The translations under genes and the position numbers were made by a program. A stretch of 64,000 nucleotides of DNA from Tetragonia tetragonoides (Eukaryota; Streptophyta; Magnoliopsida; Caryophyllales; Aizoaceae). The stretch lies in contig CM076144.1 in NCBI GenBank assembly GCA_038025085.1, positions 46,912,001-46,976,000 of the forward strand, written 5' to 3'. The notes beneath the pieces are model-generated. The model was not told the DNA's origin, ran no database searches, and saw only the letters and a list, made by a program, of their open reading frames with translations. Below, piece by piece: positions 24,031 to 36,462 of the stretch (positions are counted from its first letter, which is position 1; each line of letters begins with the position of its first letter).

Positions 24031-24287
24031 ATAAATGAAACATTAATATATCTAGTGAAAATTTTCCCCAACATATCTAGGACTCACACCCACGGTATAT
24101 CTAGTTTTCGACAACGGTCTCTCAAGTTGGGCATTCCCCCTGTTTCCTAATTCTTTCTCCCCCCTTATCAAAGGCTTATCTGCATTGAGACTGAGAGCGA
24201 AAGGGTTTAAGGGTTTTCCATTCCACTGGAGATAAGGTAACAAACCCCTTCCCTTTTCTCTGTATTACAGTATTATTTTCTCTAAAA

Positions 24288-26426
24288 ATGGCTGCTCCTC
24301 TCACTATGTCAATGGATCTCCATTATAATATGAGTGTTCAAAATGTCTCGGAACCCAAACACCCTAATTTCTTTACCAAACAATCAAGACACCCAAATAG
24401 AAAATTCACCATTTTTTGCAGTTCCCCCAAATCCCCACCTAAATTGGAAGAAACCCAGAAAAACCCTTCTTTATCTGAGCAACTTAAGCCTCTTTCTGGT
24501 ACAATTCTCTCAGATAATAGTAAAGACCAAACTCAGCTTCTCACCAAGCCACTAAAGGCTACTTGGGTCAATCCCACTAGGCCTAAACCTTCTGTTCTCT
24601 CTCTTCAGCGCCAGAAACGCTCTGGTTATAACTATAACCCTCAAATTAGGGACCTTAGGCTCTTTGCTAAGAAGCTCAATGATGGTGATTTTGGCTCTGA
24701 GGAAGCATTTATTTCTATCCTTGAAGAAATCCCACATCCAATTAACAGAGAAAATGCCCTTTTGATGCTTAATTCTTTGAAACAATGGCAAAAGACTTTG
24801 CTTTTTTTCAATTGGGTGAAGAGCAAGAATGTGTTCCCTATGGAAACTATCTTTTATAATGTCACTATGAAGTCTTTGAGATTTGGTAGGCAGTTTGAGC
24901 TTATTGAGAGTCTTGGGAATGAGATGATAGATAATGGGGTTGAGCTTGATAATATCACTTATTCGACGATTATTACTTGTGCTAAGAGGTGTAATCTTTT
25001 TAACAAGGCTGTGGAATGGTTTGAGAGGATGTATAAGACTGGCTTGATGCCTGATGAGGTAACTTATTCTGCTGTTCTAGATGTGTATGCCAAGGTGGGG
25101 AAAGTTGAGGAGGTTATGAGTTTGTATGAAAGAGGGAGAGCGAGTGGATGGACCCCGGATCCTATCGCGTTTTCTGTCCTTTGTAAGGTTTTTGGTGAGG
25201 CAGGGGACTATGATGGTATCAGGTTTGTATTGCAGGAGATGAAAACTCTTGGGGTTCAGCCTAATTTGGTTGTTTACAATACTTTATTAGAGGCAATGGG
25301 TAAGGCTGGAAAGCCCGGCCTGGCAAGGAGTTTGTTTGAGGAAATGATCGATTCGGGTCTTTCCCCGAATGAGAAGACCCTAACAGCACTTGTCAAAGTG
25401 TATGGGAAGGCGAGGTGGAGTCGTGATGCTTTGGAGCTCTGGGAGCGAATGAGATCAAGTGGGTGGCCAATGGATTTCATCTTGTACAACACATTGCTGA
25501 GTATGTGTGCAGACCTCGGATTGGAAGAGGAGGCAGAGAGGCTGTTTGAGGATATGAAGCAGTCTGAGTTTTGTATGCCAGATAGCTTTAGCTACACAGC
25601 TATGCTTAACATATATGGTAGTGGAGGGAAGGTTGATAGGGCAATGGAGTTGTTTGAGGAAATGTCGGGACTGGGTGTGCAGCTTAATGTCATGGGATGC
25701 ACTTGTTTGATTCAGTGCTTAGGAAGGAGCAAGAGAGTCGATGATTTGGTTAAAGTTTTTGAGACCTCACTTGAGAGAGGCATCAAGCCAGATGATAGGC
25801 TGTGTGGGTGCCTGCTGTCTGTCGTGTCTTTCTGTGACAAAGTTGAAGACGCTAATAAGGTTCTTGGTTGTTTACAACAAGCTAATCCGAAGTTGGTTGC
25901 CTTCATCAGTATGATTAATGAAGAGGGAACCAGTTTTGAGACTTTGAAGGAAGAGTTCAAGGCCATACTTAGTGATGCACAAGTAGAATCTCGAAGACCC
26001 TTCTGTAATTGCTTGATTGACATCTGCAGAAACAGAAATATGCAAGAGAGAGCTCATGAACTTCTATACTTGGGAACCATTTTTGGGTTATATCCAGGTT
26101 TGCACAAGAAAACCGCAGGCGAGTGGAGTCTGAACGTGAGGTCTCTGTCCATTGGTGCAGCTCAAACCGCATTCGAAGAGTGGATGAGAAGTTTGTTGAA
26201 TATAGTAGAGCGTGAAGAGGCATTGCCGGAGTCATTTTCTGCCTATACCGGTGCAGGAACTCACAAATTCTCACAAGGTCTAGCTAGTGCCTTTGCTTCT
26301 CATGTAGAGAAATTGGCTGCACCATTTAGGCTGAGTGAAGATAAAGCTGGTTGTTTTGTTGCTACTAGAGATGATATAATATCGTGGGCACAATCCAGGA
26401 TCCCATCTCCTGCTGTAACAGCTTAA
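24288..26426 (+). CDS. SOT1: Chloroplast PPR-SMR protein, SOT1-like (At5g46580-like)
   Basis: This intronless gene encodes 712 residues, the usual length of the family. A Ser-rich N-terminus (first about 60 residues) fits a plastid transit peptide. Pentatricopeptide repeats run from about residue 170 to 540, with many motifs of the kind YNTLLEAMGKAGKPGLARSL and FSYTAMLNIYGSGGKVDRAM. A C-terminal SMR domain follows, with LNVRSLSIGAAQTAFEEW and TGAGTHKFSQGLA. The Arabidopsis relative binds the 23S-4.5S rRNA precursor in plastids and its SMR domain has endonuclease activity, which aids rRNA maturation. The family's LDxR catalytic-site motif reads LNVR here (residue 616 is Asn). The start is the first ATG of the frame, with leader sequence upstream. 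Confidence 0.93.
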   Translation: MAAPLTMSMDLHYNMSVQNVSEPKHPNFFTKQSRHPNRKFTIFCSSPKSPPKLEETQKNPSLSEQLKPLSGTILSDNSKDQTQLLTKPLKATWVNPTRPKPSVLSLQRQKRSGYNYNPQIRDLRLFAKKLNDGDFGSEEAFISILEEIPHPINRENALLMLNSLKQWQKTLLFFNWVKSKNVFPMETIFYNVTMKSLRFGRQFELIESLGNEMIDNGVELDNITYSTIITCAKRCNLFNKAVEWFERMYKTGLMPDEVTYSAVLDVYAKVGKVEEVMSLYERGRASGWTPDPIAFSVLCKVFGEAGDYDGIRFVLQEMKTLGVQPNLVVYNTLLEAMGKAGKPGLARSLFEEMIDSGLSPNEKTLTALVKVYGKARWSRDALELWERMRSSGWPMDFILYNTLLSMCADLGLEEEAERLFEDMKQSEFCMPDSFSYTAMLNIYGSGGKVDRAMELFEEMSGLGVQLNVMGCTCLIQCLGRSKRVDDLVKVFETSLERGIKPDDRLCGCLLSVVSFCDKVEDANKVLGCLQQANPKLVAFISMINEEGTSFETLKEEFKAILSDAQVESRRPFCNCLIDICRNRNMQERAHELLYLGTIFGLYPGLHKKTAGEWSLNVRSLSIGAAQTAFEEWMRSLLNIVEREEALPESFSAYTGAGTHKFSQGLASAFASHVEKLAAPFRLSEDKAGCFVATRDDIISWAQSRIPSPAVTA

Positions 26427-27922
26427 AGTAAGAACAGAAAGCTGTTACTATTCTTTCCTTTTAGTGTAATATACAGGTTACTTTTGCAGGATGCAAAATT
26501 TTCCCCTCCTGTGCAAAGGAATGCATATCAGTTGTATCTCAATCTTCATTATAGTGCAATATTCACATCATGTTTTACGTAAATATGTTGGTGCTTTACA
26601 GAATAATCTGACGGGAAAACAATGAAGATTCTGTTAACGGGAGCAAAAACTGATGATCACAAAATCTCATGGGTAATAAACAATTCAAGTTGGCCCTCCA
26701 GACAGCTTGGCTAGAGAAAACTGTGCATGTAGACTGTAGTTGCTCCTGAAAAAGTAAGTCAAATAATCGATGTTAATTTGATCAACAGAGAGACTAAGCA
26801 GAGCTGAAGCTTCACTGACAACTCGCTGTCGCTCAAGACTCCCTCCGCAGTCACCAACGAGCCATGACCTGGTGGTGACAATTTTAATGTAGTTAAGGCC
26901 TAATGGTAGCTGAATGTTTTTGAGCATTGGTTATATGAACATAGAGCGTCTCCTTAACAGAATGCTATTTCTCAGAATTCACATTTTTTTTCATACTTGC
27001 ATGGTCATTGTTCACTTTTTCTTATTTTTGACAGATGGAAAATACAAACTAAGTTACATAATGCTTGAATTGCAATTGAGAGTTACAACCAAATACTTCA
27101 CATATGTAGATAACTACCTAGAGCAACCTTGTACTTGAATGGCGTTCGATACCTGCAAAACCAAACCGGTTTAACCAAACGAGCTTGATGACATTTTGTT
27201 TCCCAGTAAGTCGACAATGAGTAGAGTGTGTACAAGATGAAAGACTGATAGCTCTGACGATGAAACTTAAATTTATAGATCGATGTTGCAATTGCAATTC
27301 AGATGTTATCAAGTCAAGAAATGAATAATGACCATGCAACATATGAAAAAATTGATTGCACTAAAGTGCATTCAGTTACTAAGCATGAACAAAGCAGGAA
27401 CTACGCCGAGAACCATGTATAAACTTTCAGCTGTAAACTGCATTGGTGCCAATCCACCCTTGAAATTACAGATTTGTAACCCATTTTCCCCCCAACCAAA
27501 TTTCACTACACTTTTTTACCCCATTTCTGGCTCTAAATTGAAAAATAAAATTACAAAAATGAATTGAAGAGCCTCTACCTACTCTGCCTACGCAAAATCC
27601 CAAAGGGAGAAAAAGAAAAATAAGGCAAAAAAAGAAGAAAAGGAAATACAGCCTTTTCCCCCTAGCTTTTCCAATCAGCTTACTGCAGCCTAAGCCAAAT
27701 TTTTGGCACCTGCTTGTAACTGGGGTACTTTCTATAGTCTTCTTTGATTGCCCTCCCGCTACGAATATATACCTATTGAGATCTAATTCCATTTGGGACC
27801 CAGAAGAACTGGGTCTGTTTCGGTATCTGATCTTAAATTGATATCGCTCAGAGATTCTGATCGAAACCATGTCTGCTTCAGCAGTTCCAAAAAAAGAACC
27901 AATGTTTGTTATATGAACATAT
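26427..27922. other. Convergent intergenic region between the PPR and PP2C genes
   Basis: This holds the two 3' untranslated regions. An 80-codon minus-strand ORF at 26685-26927 has varied, protein-like composition (WLVGDCGGSLERQRVVSEA) and a possible splice acceptor inside it. I do not recognise it, and no neighbouring exons could be joined to it. Confidence 0.4.
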
Positions 27923-30900
27923 TTAGGGGTATTTTCCAGAAGACTTCCAAATTCTCCCTTCAAGAGAAACCACCATAACAGTGACATCATCATGGTACTT
28001 TCGGCGATCTCCTTGGGGGATATCCAACAATTCATGAAAATCCATTCCTGTTAACATATGAAAGAGGGAAGAAAACCGAAATCAGAGAATATCTGAATAT
28101 GAATTTGGATACAATAGTAATCAGTAACTGCAAGATGTAGAAACTAAAACCTAAAAGCAATATATGTACTCAGTCATTCAACAATGTTTTTTTTGGTTTT
28201 TAGATAAAGTCACCAATGTATTACCATTATCCCAACCCCAGCACAATAATGATGGGAAGAACCAAAATTAGCAGTGAAAGGGTGAGTGAGACTAAAAATA
28301 CATCATCAAGTACAAGCTCTTAGTACAGTATATTTGCATCAACACGCAAGATTGACAACACAGAGAAGTAAGAAATTACCAGCTTTCTTGGCAGCTCGAT
28401 TTAGAAGCTCCTCTATTAGATGTTGAGCTGGATCTCCATCGGGGAACCTCTCCATAAAATTCTCAACATAAGAAACCACTTCCTGATTGCTGAGATACTG
28501 GTATAACCCATCGGATGAGAGCACCAAGAATTGGTCTCTTTGACCAAGTTTGTGATGACGAAGTGAGGGAATACATGACACATATGGTGCATTACCAATG
28601 AACTCATTCCTGAACATCTCAAGTAGTGAATCATTGAACTTGGGCTGCAACAAAACACAGATCAAATCATTAGAAAGCCTGCACAGATTTACGGTTCAAT
28701 AAGTTCCACATATTACAGGAATGTCCAAAAACGAAGTAAACACAGTAAGTATATTATGGTGAGTGTCTTCAATAAAAGGATCATGTGGAAGCAATGTCTT
28801 CGACTAAAATGATCATGTAGTGTATTTGCTTAACATCTCAGATTCAAACAAAGCCAGACTAAATAAATAGAAAAGTGCATTCAGGCATTGGCCAAGACAA
28901 ACTGAAACAACAGTTCAAAATTCACTAAGGATTGATTTGGGCTTTGTCATCACAGCTATAACAGTTTAAAATATTGGAGGTGGAAAGAGGGCAAAGATAG
29001 AAGAAAGGAGCCAGTAGTCTGGATAGACATGATCTGCCGGGAGATGGGGGTGTTCCGTTGAAGTATCCTAGAGCAGGCTATAAGCAGCAGAGAAAAAGTT
29101 TTTAACTTTTAAGTATGAGAAAAGAAGGGCAGGCAAAGTTGCTAGCATATTTCATCCACTGATTGACAATGGCATTTCAATCAGAAAATTTCCGCACCCA
29201 AATAATATGTTTTGATAGCATAAATCCGGGAAGACAGACTCGTCCAACACTAGGAACTTGTCAAAGTCAAACCTAGTTGAATGTATAATCTCATAATAAA
29301 AAAGTGACAAAGACCATCAGTTCTTTCAAATTTCAATTAAAATTGCATCATACTCTCCAGGGACTAGACTCTGGAGCCACTTGGTTACAACATAAAGAAC
29401 ATACTAGCTAGAAATTCCTGAAGCCTTTCTTGACATGTACCATGGTAAGTACTATGATCTACCATCGCTGTCAATCAGTCAAAGAGAAGACAACGGGCGA
29501 CTTAGCGAGGGAAAAACTTGGTACGGCCTCTGACAAGCATCTCAAGAGAATCTTTGATCATGAAAGTGACCCAAGTTGCCACGTGCCCAATAATGCAATT
29601 TGTCATTTTATGTAACTGATTAAAAAGACATTATTAGAAAAAAGCATTTTGTTTCTGAAAAATTAGATGCACTCGATCACAAAGCAGAACAGCATAATTT
29701 CGTTCTCTCAAGGTGAGTAGTTGAGTACTGGGATTGGTATGGATAAATGACAAACCTGTTTGAGAAACCCAGCTCCAAAAGCTCGAGTAACTTTAAGACG
29801 ACCTTTTACTCTATCGTTGACAATACAGTGGCCATCATCTGGATGTTCCCTCTTAATTCTTAAAACCTCCTGCAGAATTGATGAAACAAGAACTTTAACA
29901 ACAAGCTAAATAACAATATTAGTGCTCATAAATGAAGATAACAACCATGCTATTTCTAAGCATCCAAAACTATATGGAGAGCAGAAAATGCACAGAAAGC
30001 GTTTATGCACAAACACCATGACTCCAGAGGCTCATCCCTCCAATGCAAAGATACAGTATTTCCAGTTGTTCCAGAGGTCCCAGGTTCGAGTCTCCATCGC
30101 GCCACTGGAGGTTTTCCTGGTCATTAACTTCAGAGCCCATGGGATTAGTTGGGCAAAGGCCAGATACCCATGTTATCTAAGAAAACGTACAGTAATTCCA
30201 GTAATTTTCCTACACCCAAATTCAATTAAGATAAACAGCACAGTCACAACCCACAATTGGGACCTAACACGAGGTTCTTGAAGCGGGATCACACAATGTC
30301 AGGAGAAAATGTCCAGCCCTAGCAAATCAAGGCATTCAGCAACTCACCAAATGTGAAAATGTTGACACATAAAGCATACTTACCAAACACTATCTTTTTC
30401 ACTGAGTTTCAAAGACACTTTTTTAGTTGATCTATCCATCACTGTGACAATTAATCCTCCCAATTCATGAAACTTTAGATGCTCAACACCCAAGGAGCCA
30501 AGAGAAGGCACCTGCCTAAGCAAAGCAAGGCAGTCACTTAAATGCACATTTTGCTGAAAATGCTCAGACACAAGATGTACTTGCATTGCAACACCCAACC
30601 TTATAGCCAAATTCGAAATATCTCCTTGAACTCCTTATCTGGTATACTATGAAGAAGAACTCACAATCATGATCACATTGAAATAACAGAATTTCTACAC
30701 TATCCCCCAAAACATATAAGTTTGTGTGATCTTCCATGTTTCGCTTATTAATTACTGAACTGTATCAATATGCAAATTTCTTGCAATCTAAGTAACTTAA
30801 CAATCCATGAACTGACAGCTCTCATCCCACCAATCTAACATATCAATGCGGCCAGACCACTATCAAATTTATCGTGAGTGAATATACTAGAAAGGAGCTT

Positions 30901-33900
30901 TATAAGTGAAATCCCAACCTTAGCAACTAAATGTTACAGGCAGGTATCTTAGTTTCTGAATCCTCACTATCATCGAGTCACCAACTCTTCTGGCATTTCA
31001 GTGAGCAACAGGCAGTACACGTCATAACAGCTACAACGCTCTGGTTCTAGTCTTCTACTACTCTTTCCAGATAGGTACCATTTTTATCTGTATTTCTACC
31101 AGAGCCTATACATCTGTTCCTTTTTCAACTAAGAACAGCACCCAACCCATAGGTGATAGTCTCCATTTCTCCATTTTCCAAATAGAAATATCCCTTTTTG
31201 ATGGCACATACTTTGTGAGAAACTGAGAATACTTAGGAATCTAAAGAGCAGAAGTTTAGAATAAGATGGTACTTAAAAGTTGAAAGAGAATGCATTCTGC
31301 AACATCTTGAAGTAAACGCACTGTTTTGGTGGGCTACATTGTATTTAGACTATGCGTTCCTTGAAGAAATTGTCTTTATGATAATTCTAAGAATAACCAC
31401 TATGTGCCAAAATAAAATTTTACTTTCTCAAAGGCACATATCCTATAAGAATACTTAATTACTTATGAGTGAAGGAAGTGTAGGTTTAGAGTAAGATGGT
31501 ACTATATGAGGAGGAACCAAGAAAGTCAGCGCACACTTTGGGGCATCCCAGGATTGACTAAGTGCCCATGCATCTAAGAGCAAAAAAAAAAAAAAAAAAA
31601 AAAAAGTGCCCATGCATCTGGACTGAGCCCTTCGGTGTTTCGGATCATGCCAGGATGGATGCTTGATTTTGACTAATTTGCAATTCTTGGTGCATATGTC
31701 ATTGCTAAGGTAGCTTGCACTTTCTAAGGATTCCATCACTAATGAATCTAAAAAATCAATGTTTGGAGGGCTTTCTAAGTGCATGTCATTGACAAATTTT
31801 GCTATTCTGAGTGCATATGCCATTGCTAGGGAAGCTTACACTCTCTGTAGGAATTGCATCACTAATCAATCAAAAAAAAAAAAAAAACCTTTGTGTGGAG
31901 GGCGATGATACAAGAAGATCCTTCAGCTAATTTTTAAACTCTGCAGTACACCAATTCTAAACATGTACTTTTCTTATTTTAGATAGAACCAATCTCAGAT
32001 CCAAATGTGTATTAGAAGAAAAATATTTTAAGCTCTTAACCATTTTCTACACCATTTAAGACAAGTAGAGCAAAATCTTGAAGTGCTTAGCAAAAGCAAG
32101 TAGTAGACCAAGCATCGGTTGCAGCCGACAAATGACAATATTCAACTTTCATTTTCAGCAATACTCTCCCAGGCAAGTCTTAAATCCCAATCCCATCCTC
32201 CAATCTCCTCTCCCTCTTCCCTTTTCTTCTGTGCACTGTCATTTTCTTTACAATAACCCATCTCATTAGTCTTTCACAGAACTCATACTATCTCTGTTAG
32301 GAACCAAGCAGCTGATAGGCTTCCTTAAGCAACCTTAATCAGCTTAACAAAAATATCTATCGTGACAGATCTGGAAGGCCAACATGGATACTAATCACGG
32401 AATCAAGTAGCAGCTGCTAGGCTGCCAAGCAGTAGTGTCACTCACACACGATGGTTTCTCATACTAGTGAACGCGGAACATGAACAAAAGACAACTTCGC
32501 AGTTAGTATTCAGACTTCTTATTTATTGAAACTCCACTTGCAGTAGACCTGTTTGGTTTTCTCCACATTCTTTGTTCGGATTCCATTCCCACTTCAGTAA
32601 TATGCCAACGTATGCCATTTACAAAAGAATGAAACCAGTATTAGCAATAACTGCTGCAAATACAAAAGTCAGCAGTAGTCAATGCTGCCTAACCACCCCT
32701 CCCTCCTCCAGCTCCCTCCAAGAAACAGAAGAAAATGAATGAAAAATCATAAATCACCCATTTAGATCAGTTAGTTAGAATTATTGACTTTCCAGCTGAT
32801 TAAAGAGTTAAAGACAATTAGTCCTGTCAGATAAAACTTCTAGCCATAGCCTCATATCTCTCTGCTTGTGCTCCACAGTCAAAACAATCAAGAAAATAGA
32901 AAAATACTAGCACAACTATTGCATGATTAGCAATTGAACAATAGCTGTTAAATGAACCCAAAAAAGAGACTGAAGATATTTTTGTTTCATAGTCTACACT
33001 CTACCCGATGAATTAAACAGTTGTACACCTAGAATACTTGTGCTTTTACAAGGTTTAAGCGCCAAATCGCATAACCTTTACAAGCAAGTGGGAGTGAATA
33101 CAAAGTCACAAACAGCAGATTTTTCCAAAAATCATTTCGTACAAATAAGTACACACAACAATATAAAACGGCAGCATTCTTCTTTTCTTTTCTCTCTTTG
33201 AAAGAGAGAAGACCATCAATAAAATCTATCCTAACCTCCTAGGTAGGTCAGAAGCGTTCCAACTAACCAACATTGCCACAAGTATAAACTACTTGTTACT
33301 TAGAGAATCCTAGAGCTTAAACCCTAAAATTTTCCTGATTCAGGTTGACAATGCAGTTAGTTTCGAGTGAGCTCAATTTCACTTTACTCACTGGTTACCA
33401 ATTGGCTTGAGTTAAAACCTCACTACACCATCATCCTACATTATGTAGAAATTGGTAATTGTGCTATATTAATGTGCAAAAATAATTCCATAGGACTGTA
33501 GGTATCACAGACGGTTAAAGTCCAAAGTCCAGGTGCAAAAAAGAAGCCATAAGATTCCATAAGCCCAAACACCAATGCATAAATCATTAAGTTTCACCAG
33601 CATCCTTCTAACCCAAAATACAGACCAAATGCTAAACAGCCATCAGATAAGCAACATGATGATGAAAAACATCAGCAACCAGCATCTCAAGCAGGCATTT
33701 CAATTAGTCATCACATTCTAGGTCTAGTATCTCAGGATACAGGAAATGCAATAACAAACTCGGATTTAGGAGCCTTACTTGTTCAACACTGGTACTATGA
33801 TCAGTCGACAGCTGCAATGCAGTCAGCTTTATATCTTGTGGGGGAAACTCAATGGCCACACTGTTTGGCTTCTCACCACTAGCTGTTGATTCCTCAACAA

Positions 33901-35665
33901 TGCCTTCAGCACTGCACCCACATTCGGCCTCCTTTGATCCCACACTAGAACAACTCTCTGGGGGATCAGTTTGCGCAACAATAGCACGGCTATCACCCAA
34001 ATTCATCACATAAACATCCTCATCCCTCATTAAAACAACCAACAAACACGAACCCATTAAAGCAAGCTCAGGATACCGATCAAGCACTTTATCCGTCAAA
34101 TCCAAATAAGCATGTTCCGTCTTCTCCAACGCCTGTTCCAACGCCTTCAAAACCAACTCATGATCAACAGGCCCTGTCTTTCTCCTCCTACCACTCCTAC
34201 ACTCCCTCCCCCCTTCCCCTTCTTCCTCAAGCCTATTCTCTACATCACCCCTCTTATCCTTCCCCTCTTCTCCAAATCTCCAGTGAAAGAAACTCCTACT
34301 ATGACTATCTTTACTTCTAGTTAACCCTTGCTTCAATTTCAACAACAACGAACGCCTACTCACCGCAGACCCTGCATTACTAACACTAACAGCATCATCT
34401 ACCGAAAACGCAAACCTATCCGACCCAGATAGATCAAGCCCCCCATCATCTGCCTCGTCTTCTGCTAAGAACTCCCACAATTTCCTCCTACTAGTTTCCT
34501 TTTGCTCCGACTGAAATGTCACCCTCTTCACCGCCCCACGTTCCCCCACCACCTGATTACTCTCCTCCACCACCACCACCCCATCATCATTTACAATCTC
34601 CCCTTGTTTCTCTTCCATTGTTGGATTAATGTTACAACAACTAGTACTAGTACTACTATTAATATTATTATTATCATTACTATTAGTATTAGCATTACAA
34701 ATATCCTCATTGTCCCAGAACAAGCCCTTGAGCTGATTAAACACAGCACGATACAAATGACCCATTAAAAACTCCGGAGCATCAGGACCATTAAACCCAT
34801 CATAAATCCCAACAAATAACCACCCATGTTCTTCAGATACAACCACATGTACTCTATCTTCTCCAGCTTTCCCTAATGCCCATTGTACATTACTCCCCTC
34901 AAATCCAATCCCTTCACTCTCTCTAATAATTTCTTCTCCTCCTTCACCACTCTCTTTCCTCCCTACCACGGGGACCACCCACGGCGGTCTCTTCTTCTCC
35001 GAAAAACTCCTGTACAAACTCTTCTTTATCCCTGCCAAGCTCTTCTTCCTCTTCTTCTTGTACGGCCCCCCTCCCATCCCCAGCGGGGCCGAGAAGGGAA
35101 CACGGTGAGGGTTTCCCCCACCCGTGTCCGAGGCCGAATCGAGCAAGGGACCGGATAACGCCCCGCGCTCGATCGGCCCGGAGAGGAAGAACCCCGAGCT
35201 GTCGTTCTCACCCCGGGGAACGGGCTGTAAAGGCAAAGCCGAGAACGACGGCGTACAGTCGAACCCATTCACGATTGACCCAGCACCGTACACCGCGGCG
35301 CCAGGGTCACCACCGCCGGCGCCGGCGCCAGCATCTACCGTACGGGGAGTGGAGGTGTTGGCGCTGACGGAAGCGCCGGAGATGGAACGGAAGCAGGTGA
35401 CGTCGGATCTGGTGGTGGCGGCGGTGGTGACGTCATCGAAGCGGAGAGAGTGAGTAGGAGAGAGAAAGCGATCGGAAGCGGTAGGAGAGAGAAAGCGATT
35501 AGAAGAGCGAACGTAACAAAAGGAATGACCTAGGGTTTCGTCAAGAGGTTGTTCAGCCGTGAAAAACACCTCATTTGGTGGCGCGTGGTTGTTGTTATCT
35601 TTGTTATGGTGGTGGTGGTCTTCAGGTTTGAAACAGGGAATGAGCTGAGAGAAGCTGCTTCCCAT
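27923..35665 (-). CDS. POLTERGEIST-like protein phosphatase 2C (PLL1-like)
   Basis: POL/PLL phosphatases are plasma-membrane Ser/Thr phosphatases that act below CLAVATA-type receptors in meristem and embryo patterning. There are four exons on the minus strand: 35665-33779, 29869-29756, 28644-28380 and 28047-27923. All have GT/AG introns and keep frame, giving about 796 residues. I start at [12 protein letters not shown] rather than an ATG 18 bases upstream because Gly2-Ser-Ser is an N-myristoylation signal, as in PLL1. A long low-complexity N-terminal region (His/Asn/Asp and Ser runs) precedes the PP2C domain. Family motifs visible are [15 protein letters not shown] (the POL-type DGFNG), [40 protein letters not shown] and [12 protein letters not shown]. 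It ends [21 protein letters not shown]. Intron 1 is 3.9 kb and contains retroposon scars. Confidence 0.95.
30067..30188 (+). mobile_element. 5'-truncated SINE (family A) with 15-bp target duplication
   Basis: The body runs from TTGTTCCAGAGGTCCCAGG through the B box GGTTCGAGTCTCC to CAGATACCCATGTTATCTAA, matching the copy at 15375-15542 but lacking the A-box head. It is flanked by TACAGTATTTCCAGT (30052-30066) and TACAGTAATTCCAGT (30189-30203), a 15-bp target duplication with one mismatch. It lies in PP2C intron 1, antisense to that gene. Confidence 0.85.
31560..31619. mobile_element. Minimal poly(A) retroposon insertion flanked by a 16-bp target duplication
   Basis: AAGTGCCCATGCATCT occurs at 31560-31575 and again at 31604-31619. 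Only AAGAGC and an A tract lie between the copies. This is what remains when reverse transcription of a polyadenylated RNA stops almost at once. Confidence 0.8.
31690..31903. repeat. Diverged direct duplication of about 125 bp in PP2C intron 1
   Basis: GTGCATATGTCATTGCTAAG onward (about 31690-31778) matches GTGCATATGCCATTGCTAGG onward (about 31818-31903), including CATCACTAAT and TGTTTGGAGGGC or TGTGTGGAGGGC. A-tract length differs between the copies. Confidence 0.7.
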
Positions 35666-35699
35666 CACATTTGTCTCCCACAAACCCCCCCTCTCCTCC

Positions 35700-35740
35700 C
35701 TCCACTTTCTCTCTCTCTCTCTCTCTCACTGCTAGTATTT
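35700..35740. promoter_or_regulatory. CT-microsatellite in the PP2C 5' leader
   Basis: A run of about eleven CT pairs lies 45-75 bp upstream of the PP2C start codon. On the minus (transcribed) strand it reads (GA)n. A further GA/AG-rich block lies at 35840-35910. GA/CT tracts are common in plant core promoters and leaders. No functional claim beyond that is made. Confidence 0.45.
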
Positions 35741-36462
35741 TCTCTCTCCTCTCTGTGTGTGAGTTTTCTCTGAGGGGGTTGGGGTTGGGTGGTACTAGTG
35801 GAAAAACAGTCAAAGAGATTCAAAATTCCACAGACACAAAATATACAAGGGGAGGGGGGAAAGAAAGAAAGAAAAGAGGAGAGAGAAAGTGAAGGGGAGA
35901 GAGAGAGAAGACTTTAGCTTTTTCTTGTTTGTAATTTGGATTTTTTTTTATTTTGAGGGAGATTGTCTCCTACTCTCCTTTCTTTGTTGCTTTTGGTGTT
36001 TCTCTCTCCTACAATTGAATTTGGTTGGGTTTGAAAATGGAAGACGTTAAATTGAATTTTGGAGCTTTATGGGAGTGAAGTAAAAGGGAGGAAATCTAGT
36101 TTTTAGTTTTGGGTGTGTTAGGATACGTTTCATACGTGTTTGGATTCTCTAGTGTTTTATTTCTTTGTTGTTTTTTTTTTCTCTACTTTTTTCATCAACT
36201 TGTTTAAAATAAAAAAAAAACTCACCTCCTTTAGAACAACAGAGGATCCTTCCCCGTTTCATAGATGTCCAATTTTTATTTTTTTACATATTTATGACTT
36301 ACGAGTTGAGTAAACTTCAGCAAACTCTAATAAGTATTCACTAATTCTATTTTAACAAACTTCGACAATAGCTATTTTAAACTTTATCAGAAATTCGAAA
36401 TTTTTCTAGTGTTAAGGAAAAATGATTTACATGGTGTTATTAGAAAAATTCTGTTAAATGGA

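Noticed and set aside
30380..30610. 76-codon minus-strand ORF in PP2C intron 1
   Set aside because: Including it would interrupt the conserved join [17 protein letters not shown] between exons 1 and 2, and it has no recognisable domain.
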